Below, in pieces: positions 49,252 to 57,694 of a stretch of 64,000 nt of DNA (the stretch's first letter is position 1; the number at the start of each line of letters is the position of its first letter). Source of the DNA: an uncultured Sterolibacteriaceae bacterium (lineage in GTDB: Bacteria; Pseudomonadota; Gammaproteobacteria; Burkholderiales; Rhodocyclaceae); the NCBI GenBank assembly GCA_937888595.1, contig CALARK010000020.1, positions 310,001 through 374,000 of the forward strand, given 5' to 3'. The position numbers and the translations under genes were made by a program. The notes beneath the pieces were generated by a model. It saw nothing but the letters and a program-made list of their open reading frames with translations. It was not told the DNA's origin and made no database searches.

Positions 49252-50784
49252 ATGACGGATTTTGTTGGTGAAGTAGAGCTTTTGAGTATGCCGCCCCCTA
49301 CCTCGTCTAAGTCTTTATCCGTTGCCAAAGGGGCTGTTTTTGTCGTTGCCATGCGCTGGACCGACCGACTCATCGGCATCGTCAGCACACTCATCCTCGC
49401 TAGGCTCTTGGTGCCGGCCGATTTTGGCATCGTGGCAATGGCGTCATTGGTCGTCGCACTGCTCGATACGCTGCTCGACCTTGGTGTCAATTCAGCTCTA
49501 GTCCAGAATCGCGAAGCCGATCGACATGATTTCGATACCGCCTGGACCCTGCGGCTGATGCAGGCAACGCTTGCCGCAGCTTTGATCGCCCTGTTTGGCG
49601 CACCGCTGGCAGCCGATTATTTCAATGACCCATGCGTGGTCGACGTCTTGCGTGTCATGGCGGTCACGGTGCTGTTCAGCGGCTTCGAGAATATCGGCAT
49701 CGTGTCTTTCCAGAAAAACATGGAGTTCGGCCGCGACTTCCGCTTTTTCTTCCTGCGTCGGATAGTGGGATTCGTCATCACGATTGCCTTGGCCTTGTGG
49801 CTGCGCAGCTATTGGGCAATGGTGTTGGGCGCGTTATCCGGCCGCATTGCAGGGGTGGGCTTGAGCTATTGGTTGCACGACTTTCGTCCGAGATTTTCGC
49901 TGGCAAGATTCTCCCGGCTATGGTCATTCTCGCAATGGATACTGGTCCGCAACCTGGGTGGCTACGGATCTGCACAAACCGACAAACTGATCGTGGGCCG
50001 CCGCAGTGATGCTGGCATGTTGGGCGCGTATTCCCTTGCCGACGAAATCTCGGCCATGCCCACCGGTGAAATACTCATGCCCTTGGGGCGTGTGCTTTTC
50101 CCCGCTTTTGTACGCGTCGCCGACAAGCCGGAAGAATTGCGCCGCGCCTTTTGTCTGGCGCTGGGTGTTCAAGCACTTATCGCCTTGCCAGCCGGTATCG
50201 GTCTGGCACTGGTCGCGCATACTGCCGTGCCGTTACTGCTGGGTACCCAGTGGCTGGCCGCCATACCGCTGATGCAATGGCTAGCCTTGATGAATGTCGC
50301 GATGGCCTTGACGCACAGCAGCTTCTACCTGCTGTTGGCCCTTGGGAAAATCCGCCTGCAAGCGATCATAGCCTGGGTTCAATTTGCTTTGCTGCTGACG
50401 CTTACCCTGCTCATTTTCCCGACCAGCGGTGCTGAAGCCATCGCCGAGATTCGACTCGCAGTCTCCGTTATCGCGATGCTGCTGCTATTAGCCTTGGTGC
50501 TACAGGCTATTCCCGTATTGAAGTTTCGCGATCTGATTAGTCACACTTGGCGACCGCTGGTTGCATCCTGCGCGATGGGAGGCATGTTGCAGCTGCTGGA
50601 CCTACCGGCAGACTGGCCTTTGGCATCGCAACTGGCTGTCGAGATAGGTACAGGTGGTGCCGCCTACGCCCTTTCGATCCTGCTGCTCTGGAGGATCACT
50701 GGCTGGCAATCAGGTGGGGAAAGTTATCTGCTAGACACCCTACAGATCAAACAGCGTGCGAAGAGACTGCTCGGGCATTCCTGA
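49252..50784 (+). CDS. Polysaccharide flippase (Wzx/MOP superfamily)
   Basis: 510 aa with 12-14 helices. SVAKGAVFVVAMRWTDRLIGIVSTLILARLLVPADFGIVAMA is the usual MOP start. It should flip lipid-linked repeat units across the inner membrane. The start could be 49252 or ATG 49288 (MPPPTS). Convergent with the deacetylase; 3' ends overlap by 38 bases. Confidence 0.9.
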   Translation: MTDFVGEVELLSMPPPTSSKSLSVAKGAVFVVAMRWTDRLIGIVSTLILARLLVPADFGIVAMASLVVALLDTLLDLGVNSALVQNREADRHDFDTAWTLRLMQATLAAALIALFGAPLAADYFNDPCVVDVLRVMAVTVLFSGFENIGIVSFQKNMEFGRDFRFFFLRRIVGFVITIALALWLRSYWAMVLGALSGRIAGVGLSYWLHDFRPRFSLARFSRLWSFSQWILVRNLGGYGSAQTDKLIVGRRSDAGMLGAYSLADEISAMPTGEILMPLGRVLFPAFVRVADKPEELRRAFCLALGVQALIALPAGIGLALVAHTAVPLLLGTQWLAAIPLMQWLALMNVAMALTHSSFYLLLALGKIRLQAIIAWVQFALLLTLTLLIFPTSGAEAIAEIRLAVSVIAMLLLLALVLQAIPVLKFRDLISHTWRPLVASCAMGGMLQLLDLPADWPLASQLAVEIGTGGAAYALSILLLWRITGWQSGGESYLLDTLQIKQRAKRLLGHS

Positions 50785-51703
50785 GCAATTGCACCGCCAT
50801 TTTTATTTCGCTTGTGCCCCAAGGCGTAAAGCGAGGTAACTGGTAAATATCGCTACCAGCTACACCTACCCCAAAGGCAGTACTCACCGCCCGCTCGAAA
50901 CCCGCTTGCCTGACCAAAGGCACATGGCGAGCGGCATAGTCTCGCTCCGGCTTTCCATTCGGGTAGGCAAATGAGGTTACCGGTTTGCCGATTATTGACT
51001 CTAGCTGCCACTTACCTTGAACCATCTCCTCAAGCGCCTGATCATCTTCCAGTGTGGTCAGGATGGTATGTGCCACAGTATGCCCACCGATTTCGACACC
51101 GCGCTGGGCCAGTTCGCGAAGCTGTTTGCTCGTCAGCATGATGTCGTTGGGCAAAGGCCCGCACACAGCGGCATCGAGTATTCCCGCCACTTGCTTGGCG
51201 CGCAGTTGGGGTTCGCTGTACTTGATGCGGTTGAGGATGGCGGCGATCGCATCGCGTTTGTCTTCTACTGTAGAAAGCGGATACAGGCCAAGACCGAGAG
51301 GCCGCAAATCCAGCAGTTCTGTTTTCGCCAAGGCGATGGCGTCGATCACGGCGTCGTTGAACATGCGCCCACCATCCAGATAGCCGGTGGCTACAAAGAC
51401 CGTTGCCGGCAACTTGTATTTCTCAAGAATCGGCAGTGCGATGGTCAGGTTGTCGGCATAACCGTCGTCGAAGGTGATACAGCAGGCACGGCGGGGCAAG
51501 GTGCCGCGCTGAAGCTGATCCACGGCTTCGGGCAAAGGCAACACGGCAAAGTTGCCGGCGATGAAGCGCATCAACTGGTCGAACCGGGCCGAATCAGGCT
51601 CGCCAGGGCGCAACGGGTCAAGTGCCGGCAATACGCGATGGAAGATCAGCGTCGTCAGCGTCTGACGGCGGGGCCAGGCGAGCAGGGGCACTTTCTGAAT
51701 CAT
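50747..51703 (-). CDS. Polysaccharide deacetylase family protein
   Basis: 318 aa, NodB homology domain: TLIFHRVL, CCITFDDGYADNLTIALPILEKYKLPATVFVATGYLD (Asp pair), EIGGHTVAHTILTTLEDD (the two His), FAYPNGKPERDY. Removes acetyl groups from sugar polymers. The ATG at 51703 overlaps the upstream stop (ATGA). In exosortase A loci this family is often found with the O-glycosylation ligase. Confidence 0.92.
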   Translation of the reverse strand: MIQKVPLLAWPRRQTLTTLIFHRVLPALDPLRPGEPDSARFDQLMRFIAGNFAVLPLPEAVDQLQRGTLPRRACCITFDDGYADNLTIALPILEKYKLPATVFVATGYLDGGRMFNDAVIDAIALAKTELLDLRPLGLGLYPLSTVEDKRDAIAAILNRIKYSEPQLRAKQVAGILDAAVCGPLPNDIMLTSKQLRELAQRGVEIGGHTVAHTILTTLEDDQALEEMVQGKWQLESIIGKPVTSFAYPNGKPERDYAARHVPLVRQAGFERAVSTAFGVGVAGSDIYQLPRFTPWGTSEIKMAVQLLRNARAVSSHAV

Positions 51704-53016
51704 GCGGTGCGCATCTGCGTTTTGTTTTTTCGGCGAATGCCCAGCATATCCATCAAGGCCACATCTTTTTCTTTCTCCCAGGCACGGGTTTGCACCCAAC
51801 GCCGGGCTAGGACAACCATGACCATGATGTTGTAGGGCAAGTCAAAATATGACATTGAGAGAAATGTGCCACCTACCGCATAACCAACCAAGCTCACCTG
51901 AGCCATAGACCCAAGATCACTAGTCCACTTTGCTTCAGGAATCTGCTTGCCTATCTTCCGCAACCATCCGGCATAACGATAGGTTGTGATCCAAAGCATC
52001 AAATAGATCAAAAGACCAACAAAACCATGATTGCCAAGTATTTGAAAATAAATGCTGTGCGCTGCTCGAACGATAGTTTCGTGAACGCCGTACATTGAGA
52101 ATACCAATTGATGTTGATAGGACATGCCTCCACCAAAGAAATTCTCTTTAGCTACCTCCCAAGCCACCAACCAAGCGTTGATACGCCCCATGGCCGAGGC
52201 ATCTTCGTCATAGGTCTTGATAGTGTTCATCCTTTCCCACCAGGCATCCGGCATCATCGGCAGCGCCATCAACACGACGAGTAGTATCGCCATGCCAATC
52301 AATCCTTTTTTCTCACTGCGCCACCAAAGGACAAATGTCATGGCCCCTATAGCAAGTATTGCGCCCCGCGAATAACTCCCCAAAGCTGCCACGGCACAGA
52401 GCAGCATGACAAGAGACATGGCATGGCGATGACTGGCCTTGGTGAGTTGCAATTGCAAAAAATGTAGCAAAGGAATCGTCATGATCAACGCCAATGCAAA
52501 ATGGTTGTTGTCATAGATAAAAGAATCAGCAGGACCCCAAACACGATAACTGCCTACGGTAGCTATCGTGAATAGCCCTCCTTTAGCTCCCATTATTGCA
52601 ATAGAAAGTGTGGTCACCCAAGCGAAAGCCATGATCTTCTGCTTATGATCGAGCAGCATCAAAGCAACAAAGGTCATAAGATAGATTTTCATGACTCTAT
52701 CCCACATCCCGTAGTCGCCAGAAACATCCATTCCGAATAGCCAGGAAAACGTTATCCAGATCGTAAGCAGTGCAAGCAAGACAACAGGAACACCCGTACC
52801 TTTGAATGGTGAACAGCGCTCATTTGTGAATAACAGACCAACTAGCGTTGCACCTGCAGCCATTGCAGCAACAGGTGCGCTGTAAGCAAAGCTCCAAGCC
52901 TGACGATGGGGATTCATGATGCTTATCCACGTCCAGAGCAACACGCCTATCCATGGACGACGTAAAGCAACCAATGCGCCAATGAGAACAACAGCGATGA
53001 TCAGCAGATCACGCAT
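51700..53016 (-). CDS. Putative O-glycosylation ligase, exosortase A system-associated
   Basis: 438 aa, about ten helices. Family start MRDLLIIAVVLIGALVALRRP, WISIMNPHRQAWSFAYSAP; later YDNNHFALALIMTIPLLHFL and AHSIYFQILGNHGFVGLLIY, the Wzy/WaaL-type loop with His. Thought to attach or polymerise the glycan on PEP-CTERM proteins or lipid carriers. It overlaps neighbours on both sides, so it is one transcript with the deacetylase and the GT4 gene. Confidence 0.92.
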   Translation of the reverse strand: MRDLLIIAVVLIGALVALRRPWIGVLLWTWISIMNPHRQAWSFAYSAPVAAMAAGATLVGLLFTNERCSPFKGTGVPVVLLALLTIWITFSWLFGMDVSGDYGMWDRVMKIYLMTFVALMLLDHKQKIMAFAWVTTLSIAIMGAKGGLFTIATVGSYRVWGPADSFIYDNNHFALALIMTIPLLHFLQLQLTKASHRHAMSLVMLLCAVAALGSYSRGAILAIGAMTFVLWWRSEKKGLIGMAILLVVLMALPMMPDAWWERMNTIKTYDEDASAMGRINAWLVAWEVAKENFFGGGMSYQHQLVFSMYGVHETIVRAAHSIYFQILGNHGFVGLLIYLMLWITTYRYAGWLRKIGKQIPEAKWTSDLGSMAQVSLVGYAVGGTFLSMSYFDLPYNIMVMVVLARRWVQTRAWEKEKDVALMDMLGIRRKNKTQMRTA

Positions 53017-54208
53017 CTAACTGCTCTTTAATAACGCGCCGAAATACTTGTAGTTGTCCCATAGTCGTCGGCCCCCAGCCGAATTGCTCGGCGTAGGTGC
53101 GGGTGGCGCTGCGGTCGGGCATTTGTGCCCGTAGCATAGATACGGCCCGGGCAATGCCGGCAGCATCGCGCGAAGGCATGAGTACGCCGGCTGCAGGGCT
53201 GGCGACCACTTCGGGTGTACCCCAGACGTTGCTGGCGACAACGGGTGTGCCACAGGCCATGGCTTCGAGCAGCACGTTGGCCCAGCCTTCACGACTGGAG
53301 GCGAGAACGAGGCAGTCGACAGCGTTGTAAAGGGTGCACAACCGGCTTTGCGGCAGCGCACCAAGAAAATGGACCCGGCCGGCCACACCTATTCTTTCGG
53401 CCAAAGCGCGCAAGTTGGATTCTTCTTTCCCCTCTCCGGCAATGTAGAGCGTGACGTCTGGCAGTTGAGGGAGGGCTTCTATAACTAAATGGTGTCCCTT
53501 GCGCTCGATCAGGTAGCCAACAGATAGAAGTGCGAACTCATCATTCATGCCAAAGGTGGCGCGAGCCTGAACGCGATCTGCCGGCTTGAAGAGTTCGAGA
53601 TCAACACCATTGCGCAGCACGGTGATTTTTTCTGCCGTCCCGCCAAGGCCGACTATTTCGTCCTTTAATGCGGCGCAGACGGTGATGCTGGCGGCGGCAT
53701 CGTGCGCCGCCTGCAGGATGAGGCGGCGGGGCTTTTCGTATTGGGGGATGAGGTTGATGTCGGTGCCGCGGGCGGTGATGACAACGGGCTTGTTGAGCGC
53801 CTTTCCGATAAGCGAAGCAGCGACGCCGTCGGGGTAGTAGTAATGCGCATCGATGAGATCGAAGTCATAACCGGATGCAATCAGTTTTTTTGCCGCCTTG
53901 ATGCCGGCGCGAGCCAGCATGAACGGTGCAGTGTTCATGCCCACCTTCGGAAGCAGGAAATAACGCGGGTGCCACACCTCAATGCCATGACGCACTTCGA
54001 AATGCGGAGTCGCAGCCATACGTGCATACTCACCAAAGCAGCGATTGGCTGAGAAAAACCACGGGACGGGGGCAACCACTTTTGCCTCCGCTTCACCGGA
54101 ATCAAGAAGCTTGCGTAGCCGGGTTTCGACGAAAATGCCATGGCCCGGGCGAATACTGCTCGGATACAGCGTGCTGAATGTAAGAATGCGTAATTTGCGG
54201 CTCTCCAT
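53009..54208 (-). CDS. Glycosyltransferase family 4
   Basis: 399 aa. STLYPSSIRPGHGIFVETRLRKLL start, VVAPVPWFF, YYYPDGVAASLIG, TARGTDINLIP, LRNGVDLELF and ASSREGWANVLLEAMACGTPVVASNVWGTPEVV. This is the GT4 subfamily of PEP-CTERM loci. GGAGC before the ATG. A truncated paralogue lies at 55478-55822. Confidence 0.93.
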   Translation of the reverse strand: MESRKLRILTFSTLYPSSIRPGHGIFVETRLRKLLDSGEAEAKVVAPVPWFFSANRCFGEYARMAATPHFEVRHGIEVWHPRYFLLPKVGMNTAPFMLARAGIKAAKKLIASGYDFDLIDAHYYYPDGVAASLIGKALNKPVVITARGTDINLIPQYEKPRRLILQAAHDAAASITVCAALKDEIVGLGGTAEKITVLRNGVDLELFKPADRVQARATFGMNDEFALLSVGYLIERKGHHLVIEALPQLPDVTLYIAGEGKEESNLRALAERIGVAGRVHFLGALPQSRLCTLYNAVDCLVLASSREGWANVLLEAMACGTPVVASNVWGTPEVVASPAAGVLMPSRDAAGIARAVSMLRAQMPDRSATRTYAEQFGWGPTTMGQLQVFRRVIKEQLDA

Positions 54209-54245
54209 TGCTCCGCTCAAATCTTTCTGTCTGGTAGTAAAAGCA

Positions 54246-55403
54246 TCAATCTGCTGAGGTGTTGCGCTGTGCGAGCCGAAGTATCTTTCGCGCATGCGCG
54301 TTCCAAGTCAGGTGCTTTTGGGTGACTACCTGTCCGGCATTATGTGAAAGCCGTTGGCGCAGAGAGGGGTCTTCAATCAGTGCATCCAGCGCATTCTCGA
54401 TCCCTTGTGGATGATCGGGATCGTACAAATAAGAATCGACCCTGTCCGTCAGGATCTCATGGTGGTTAGGCTGGTCCGGGGCAACAATTGCTTTGGCCAT
54501 AGCCAAGTACTCAAAGAGGCATAGTGGCGAAGCATAGGGGACCAAAGCCGTTTGAAGTGCGATATCAAATGCCATGGCTATCCTGGGAACGTCATCGCGT
54601 GGTACGGCCCCGGTAAAGGTCAGCCGAGATTCGACTCCCAGGCTTTTGGCGATTTCTTCCGTTTCCTGACGCGCAGGCCCATCCCCGACAACCAGCAGAT
54701 GCAGGTCGTGCGTATCGTCATTCGCTGCAATCCATCGGACGATGCGATCCAGTCGATCCCATTCGCGCACGAACCCGGTAAAGCCGATGACAAGCTTTCC
54801 TTGTAACCCCCACTGTGCTTTAGCCGCCTCGGTAGTCGGCAAATTCGCGAATACTTCTTCTCGAATTGCATTGGGTATTACGACGATCTGCTCGACAGGA
54901 ACCCCTTTGCCTGCGATGTGATCTGCCAAAACCTGCGTCACGGGCAATACGAAGTCGGCGTTTTTCCACACGTAATGTTCAGCCCAATCTGCAAGCCGCG
55001 GCCAAGCCAGACCACCATACTTTCTCCGCTCCAGAGCCATCGGCGCATTCACTTCGACGATCAATGGCAGCCCGAATCGACGTTTGGCCCAGACACCTGC
55101 TAGCAAATGAAGGTTGTAACGTTCGTAGATGAAATCCGGGCCGAACGCCTTGATTTTTTTTGCAAGGCGTCTGTATGCGACGACGGAATATGCCAGTTCT
55201 ACAAGCTCATAAACCTGCCTCGGCATTAACTGTTTCAAGGTCCCAACCCAACCACCACTACCACTTGAAACATTGCTGGTATCAACTTGCGGCGCTGCAA
55301 CTTCAACCTCGCAGCCGATCGAGCGCATTGCAAATATCATCTCCTCGATATGAGTGGACTGACCATCTCTTGATGCAGTGCGGTGGTGGTAAAGGATTTT
55401 CAT
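54246..55403 (-). CDS. Glycosyltransferase family 4
   Basis: 385 aa. KILYHHRTASRDGQSTHIEEMI start, FIYERYNLHLLAG, VIPNAIREEVF, IGFTGFVREWDRLDRIVRW, PLCLFEYLAMAKAIVAPDQPNHHEIL. A close paralogue is at 60005-61152 (disrupted by frameshift), and a third trace of its start is at 62438-62462. The duplicates hint at repeated shuffling. Confidence 0.93.
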   Translation of the reverse strand: MKILYHHRTASRDGQSTHIEEMIFAMRSIGCEVEVAAPQVDTSNVSSGSGGWVGTLKQLMPRQVYELVELAYSVVAYRRLAKKIKAFGPDFIYERYNLHLLAGVWAKRRFGLPLIVEVNAPMALERRKYGGLAWPRLADWAEHYVWKNADFVLPVTQVLADHIAGKGVPVEQIVVIPNAIREEVFANLPTTEAAKAQWGLQGKLVIGFTGFVREWDRLDRIVRWIAANDDTHDLHLLVVGDGPARQETEEIAKSLGVESRLTFTGAVPRDDVPRIAMAFDIALQTALVPYASPLCLFEYLAMAKAIVAPDQPNHHEILTDRVDSYLYDPDHPQGIENALDALIEDPSLRQRLSHNAGQVVTQKHLTWNAHARKILRLAQRNTSAD

Positions 55404-55477
55404 CGGGCGTTCATGTATGGCATTTGCCGAAAGATGCCTCGAATTATATGGGTTGCATACAAAGGGAATGGCAAAGG

Positions 55478-55822
55478 CTAGCTAGCCATCTTGCCAAGAC
55501 TGTCAATTGCGACCTTCGCAACGGCCAGGCTAGTACGGGCAAGCGCGGTGGGGGCGCTATTCATGCCGATCTTGGGCTGCAGCAGGTAGCGCGGGTGGTC
55601 GATCTCGATGCCGTTGCGGGTTTCGTGGCGCGGCACGGCGGCGTGCCGGGCGTATTCGCCGAAGGCTTTGTGCCGGAGGGGAAACCACGGCACGGGGGCG
55701 ACGACGCGGGTTTCAACCTGGCCGCTGGCGAGCAGGTGGCGCAGGCGCGTTTCGACAAAGATGCCGTGGCTCGGCCGCACGCTGCTGGGGTAGAGGGTGG
55801 AGAAGAGGAGCGTGCGGATCAT
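55478..55822 (-). pseudogene. Truncated N-terminal copy of the GT4 gene (paralogue of 53009-54208)
   Basis: 114 aa that follow the first third of the GT4 protein at 53009-54208: STLYPSSVRPSHGIFVETRLRHLL, VVAPVPWF, GIEIDHPRYLLQPKIGMNSAP. The protein then ends at SLAVAKVAIDSLGKMAS, before the donor-site domain. A -10 box TATAAT stands 7 bases before the ATG. Probably a remnant after deletion. Confidence 0.82.
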
Positions 55823-55829
55823 GCGGCGG

Positions 55830-55835
55830 ATTATA
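55830..55835 (-). promoter_or_regulatory. TATAAT -10 box seven bases before the GT4 remnant start
   Basis: Minus-strand TATAAT-CCGCCGC-ATG. The same arrangement occurs at 61160-61165 and 62470-62475, so the promoter-start block is itself repeated; transcripts would be leaderless. Confidence 0.5.
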
Positions 55836-55868
55836 CGGGCGGCATGCCGGGGGGAATGCCGCGGGGGT

Positions 55869-55892
55869 GCCGTCTTGCCGGGGCCGAGTTTT
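55869..55892 (-). repeat. R24 repeat copy below the small gene at 55923
   Basis: AAAACTCGGCCCCGGCAAGA-CGGC on the minus strand. The flank shares about 40 more bases with the copy at 56270. Confidence 0.83.
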
Positions 55893-55922
55893 TGGCGGAT
55901 GCGTTGCGGGGCTGCGCCTTTG

Positions 55923-56120
55923 TTATTTTTCTGCGGCGGTATCGAGTGGAATTGTCTCTTCGACCAGCTTGCCGTTTTTAAAGACGATCAAGGGGGTATG
56001 CGTACGCGCCGCCAATTCGCGGGCACGCTGGGCAGCCCTGAACAGGGCAGTTGGGACGGCTTGCATGTCCGGGTCAGGCAAACGGGAAACGGGCGCAATG
56101 GGATTCGGTGCGGCGCTCAT
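55923..56120 (-). CDS. Small antitoxin-like protein, unknown family
   Basis: 65 aa. An N-terminal disordered part, then FRAAQRARELAARTHTPLIVFKNGKLVEETI. The A-R-x-A-x-x-T-x-T-P-L-x-V-x-x-x-G-x-x-V-E pattern recurs in small antitoxin-like proteins, but no toxin adjoins. AAGGAG ribosome site nine bases before the ATG. Confidence 0.6.
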   Translation of the reverse strand: MSAAPNPIAPVSRLPDPDMQAVPTALFRAAQRARELAARTHTPLIVFKNGKLVEETIPLDTAAEK

Positions 56121-56269
56121 GGGTTTTCTCCTTCGTCGAGCAATAGCGGTGTTTCGTCGCTATTGTCGAACAATTGCCAGTAATTCTAGCTTTCGCGAAA
56201 ATGCGTGAGGCCGGCAGCGAATCGCCGGCGGATTGTCGCAGGCGGCATGCTGCTGCAATGCCGCGGGGT

Positions 56270-56293
56270 GCCGTCCCGCCGGGGCCGAGTTTT
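56270..56293 (-). repeat. R24 repeat copy between divergent small genes
   Basis: AAAACTCGGCCCCGGCGGGA-CGGC on the minus strand. It lies between the antitoxin-like gene (minus) and the DUF4160 gene (plus), so it follows no gene end. Confidence 0.86.
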
Positions 56294-56353
56294 GTCTATG
56301 TCGCTCGAGTGGCAGATAAATATATCCACAGACGAAGCTACAATTGGCTGCAA

Positions 56354-56593
56354 ATGAGTCCCACCCTATTCCGTTCAGGCAGGTTCAGGTTCTATTTCTT
56401 CTCACGTGAAGAACCTCGAATGCATGTGCATGTGCAGTCTCCTGATGGTGAAGCAAAGTTCTGGCTTGAGCCCGTGATTGCGTTGGCGCAACATACGGGA
56501 TTATCCCGGCGTGAAATCAGCGAGGCTCAACAACTGGTGCAGGAGCACGAAAATGACATCCGCAGCGCTTGGAACAGACACTTCGGCGGTTGA
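56354..56593 (+). CDS. DUF4160 protein
   Basis: 79 aa. MSPTLFRSGRFRFYFFSREEPRMHVHVQSPDGEAKFWLEP is the DUF4160 signature (two His in MHVHV). Always near DUF2442 genes, and suspected to be a TA-like pair. It overlaps the next gene by 41 bases. Confidence 0.88.
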   Translation: MSPTLFRSGRFRFYFFSREEPRMHVHVQSPDGEAKFWLEPVIALAQHTGLSRREISEAQQLVQEHENDIRSAWNRHFGG

Positions 56594-56822
56594 GGTTACG
56601 CATATCTCGAAGCATGGTTTCTGGATACTCCTGCGGGACGAGGAGTTGTTCCTGCCGTTTGCCGATTTTCCATGGTTTCGAGACGTCTCGATTGGCAAGA
56701 TACTGCACGTCGAACTGCCCTCGGACAATCACCTCTACTGGCCTGATCTGGATGTGGATTTGGCCGTTGATTCGATTCGCCATCCCGAACACTTCCCGCT
56801 CATCAGCCAGGCATCCTCATAG
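56553..56822 (+). CDS. DUF2442 protein
   Basis: 89 aa. VTHISKHGFWILLRDEELFLPFADFPWFRDVSIGKILHVELPSDNHLYWPDLDVDLAVDSIRHPE: the DUF2442 pattern, split here as the GFWILL, FPWF and HLYWPDLDVDL blocks. GGAG before the ATG. Translationally coupled to DUF4160. Confidence 0.88.
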   Translation: MTSAALGTDTSAVEVTHISKHGFWILLRDEELFLPFADFPWFRDVSIGKILHVELPSDNHLYWPDLDVDLAVDSIRHPEHFPLISQASS

Positions 56823-56874
56823 GGGGATTTAATTGAGGCCTGAGTGAGCTGACCCCAATTTCTCGGTACGTCAA

Positions 56875-56993
56875 TCAGGCCGTCTGCATTTCCTCCCTGA
56901 TGACACGCCGCAGCGTTTCTTCGATCTGCTAGCCCTGCATTGCCCGATGCAGTGCCTGGTTGATAAGCGTCTGATATCCGCAAGGTACAGGCG
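56875..56993 (-). pseudogene. Remnant of a BrnA/CopG-like antitoxin
   Basis: On the minus strand a frame reads GYQTLINQALHRAMQG, then a TAG, then QIEETLRRVIREEMQ to a TGA. The first block matches the end of BrnA-like antitoxins (YQTLIN-x-x-L). The start is missing and a stop codon breaks the frame, so it is dead. Confidence 0.5.
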
Positions 56994-56994
56994 C

Positions 56995-57294
56995 TCACTC
57001 CGCATAGATGATTTGAGCGGAGTGGAGCACTTGATCGCGTATATGCCGATTCAGGCCGTCACGCGTCAGCAGGTCAACCGGCCTGCCGAATAGCCTGGCG
57101 AGCTCGTCGCGCATTTGTTGCAGCGCAATCAGGCCGATCCGTGCATCCGGTGCAAGGTCGATCAGGACATCGATATCGCTGTCCTGTCTGAAGTCGGGCC
57201 GAACGGCAGATCCAAAGAGGGCAAGTTCCCGCACGGCGTGGGCTCGGCAGAAATCGCGTATTGCTTCTTTGGGGATGGTGACTTGGGGATTCAT
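56995..57294 (-). CDS. MNT-type nucleotidyltransferase, orphan antitoxin-like
   Basis: 99 aa. The minimal nucleotidyltransferase motif is complete: FGSAVRPDFRQDSDIDVLIDL. In HEPN/MNT TA pairs this protein adenylylates the HEPN toxin, but no HEPN gene is adjacent here. Stop near the antitoxin remnant at 56875. Confidence 0.88.
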   Translation of the reverse strand: MNPQVTIPKEAIRDFCRAHAVRELALFGSAVRPDFRQDSDIDVLIDLAPDARIGLIALQQMRDELARLFGRPVDLLTRDGLNRHIRDQVLHSAQIIYAE

Positions 57295-57347
57295 GGTGCC
57301 GATGAATTTACCAACGAAAATGGGAGGAGCGTGCGGATCATCCTGCT

Positions 57348-57653
57348 TTACGCGGCTGCACGCTGCAACACCCGAATGCGGGGCGATACTTTCGAGAGAA
57401 ACTCGGCTGTGGCGATGCGTATGTCGTATTCCGCCTGAAGATTGATCCAGAAACGCGGATCGATGTCGAAATACAACCCCAAACGCAAGGCGGTGTCCGC
57501 CGTAATTGGGCGACGTCCATGGACGAGTTCACTGATCCGACTTGGCGATACATCAATGTCAGCTGCCAGCTGGCGGGCGGTGAGCCCCATCGGTTTCATG
57601 AAATCTTCCAGCAAAATTTCGCCCGGATGGATTTCTTCAAGCATTTTGGCCAT
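57348..57653 (-). CDS. HigA/VapI-type antitoxin, without its toxin
   Basis: 101 aa. EEIHPGEILLEDFMKPMGLTARQLAADIDVSPSRISELVHGRRPITADTALRLGLYF is the HigA helix-turn-helix, given here in part by its GEILLEDFM and SPSRISELV blocks. AGGAG lies nine bases before ATG 57653. No HigB gene precedes it; hipA ends 42 bases upstream. Likely an orphan that may still regulate. Confidence 0.88.
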   Translation of the reverse strand: MAKMLEEIHPGEILLEDFMKPMGLTARQLAADIDVSPSRISELVHGRRPITADTALRLGLYFDIDPRFWINLQAEYDIRIATAEFLSKVSPRIRVLQRAAA

Positions 57654-57694
57654 GATCATTTGCTCCTAGTTGATGTTCCGCAACGCGGAATCTG

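Noticed and set aside
53636..53659. R24-like string GCCGTCCCGCCAAGGCCGAC in the GT4 gene
   Set aside because: The encoded LGGTAEK is normal for this position in GT4 proteins, so the match is probably due to protein constraint.
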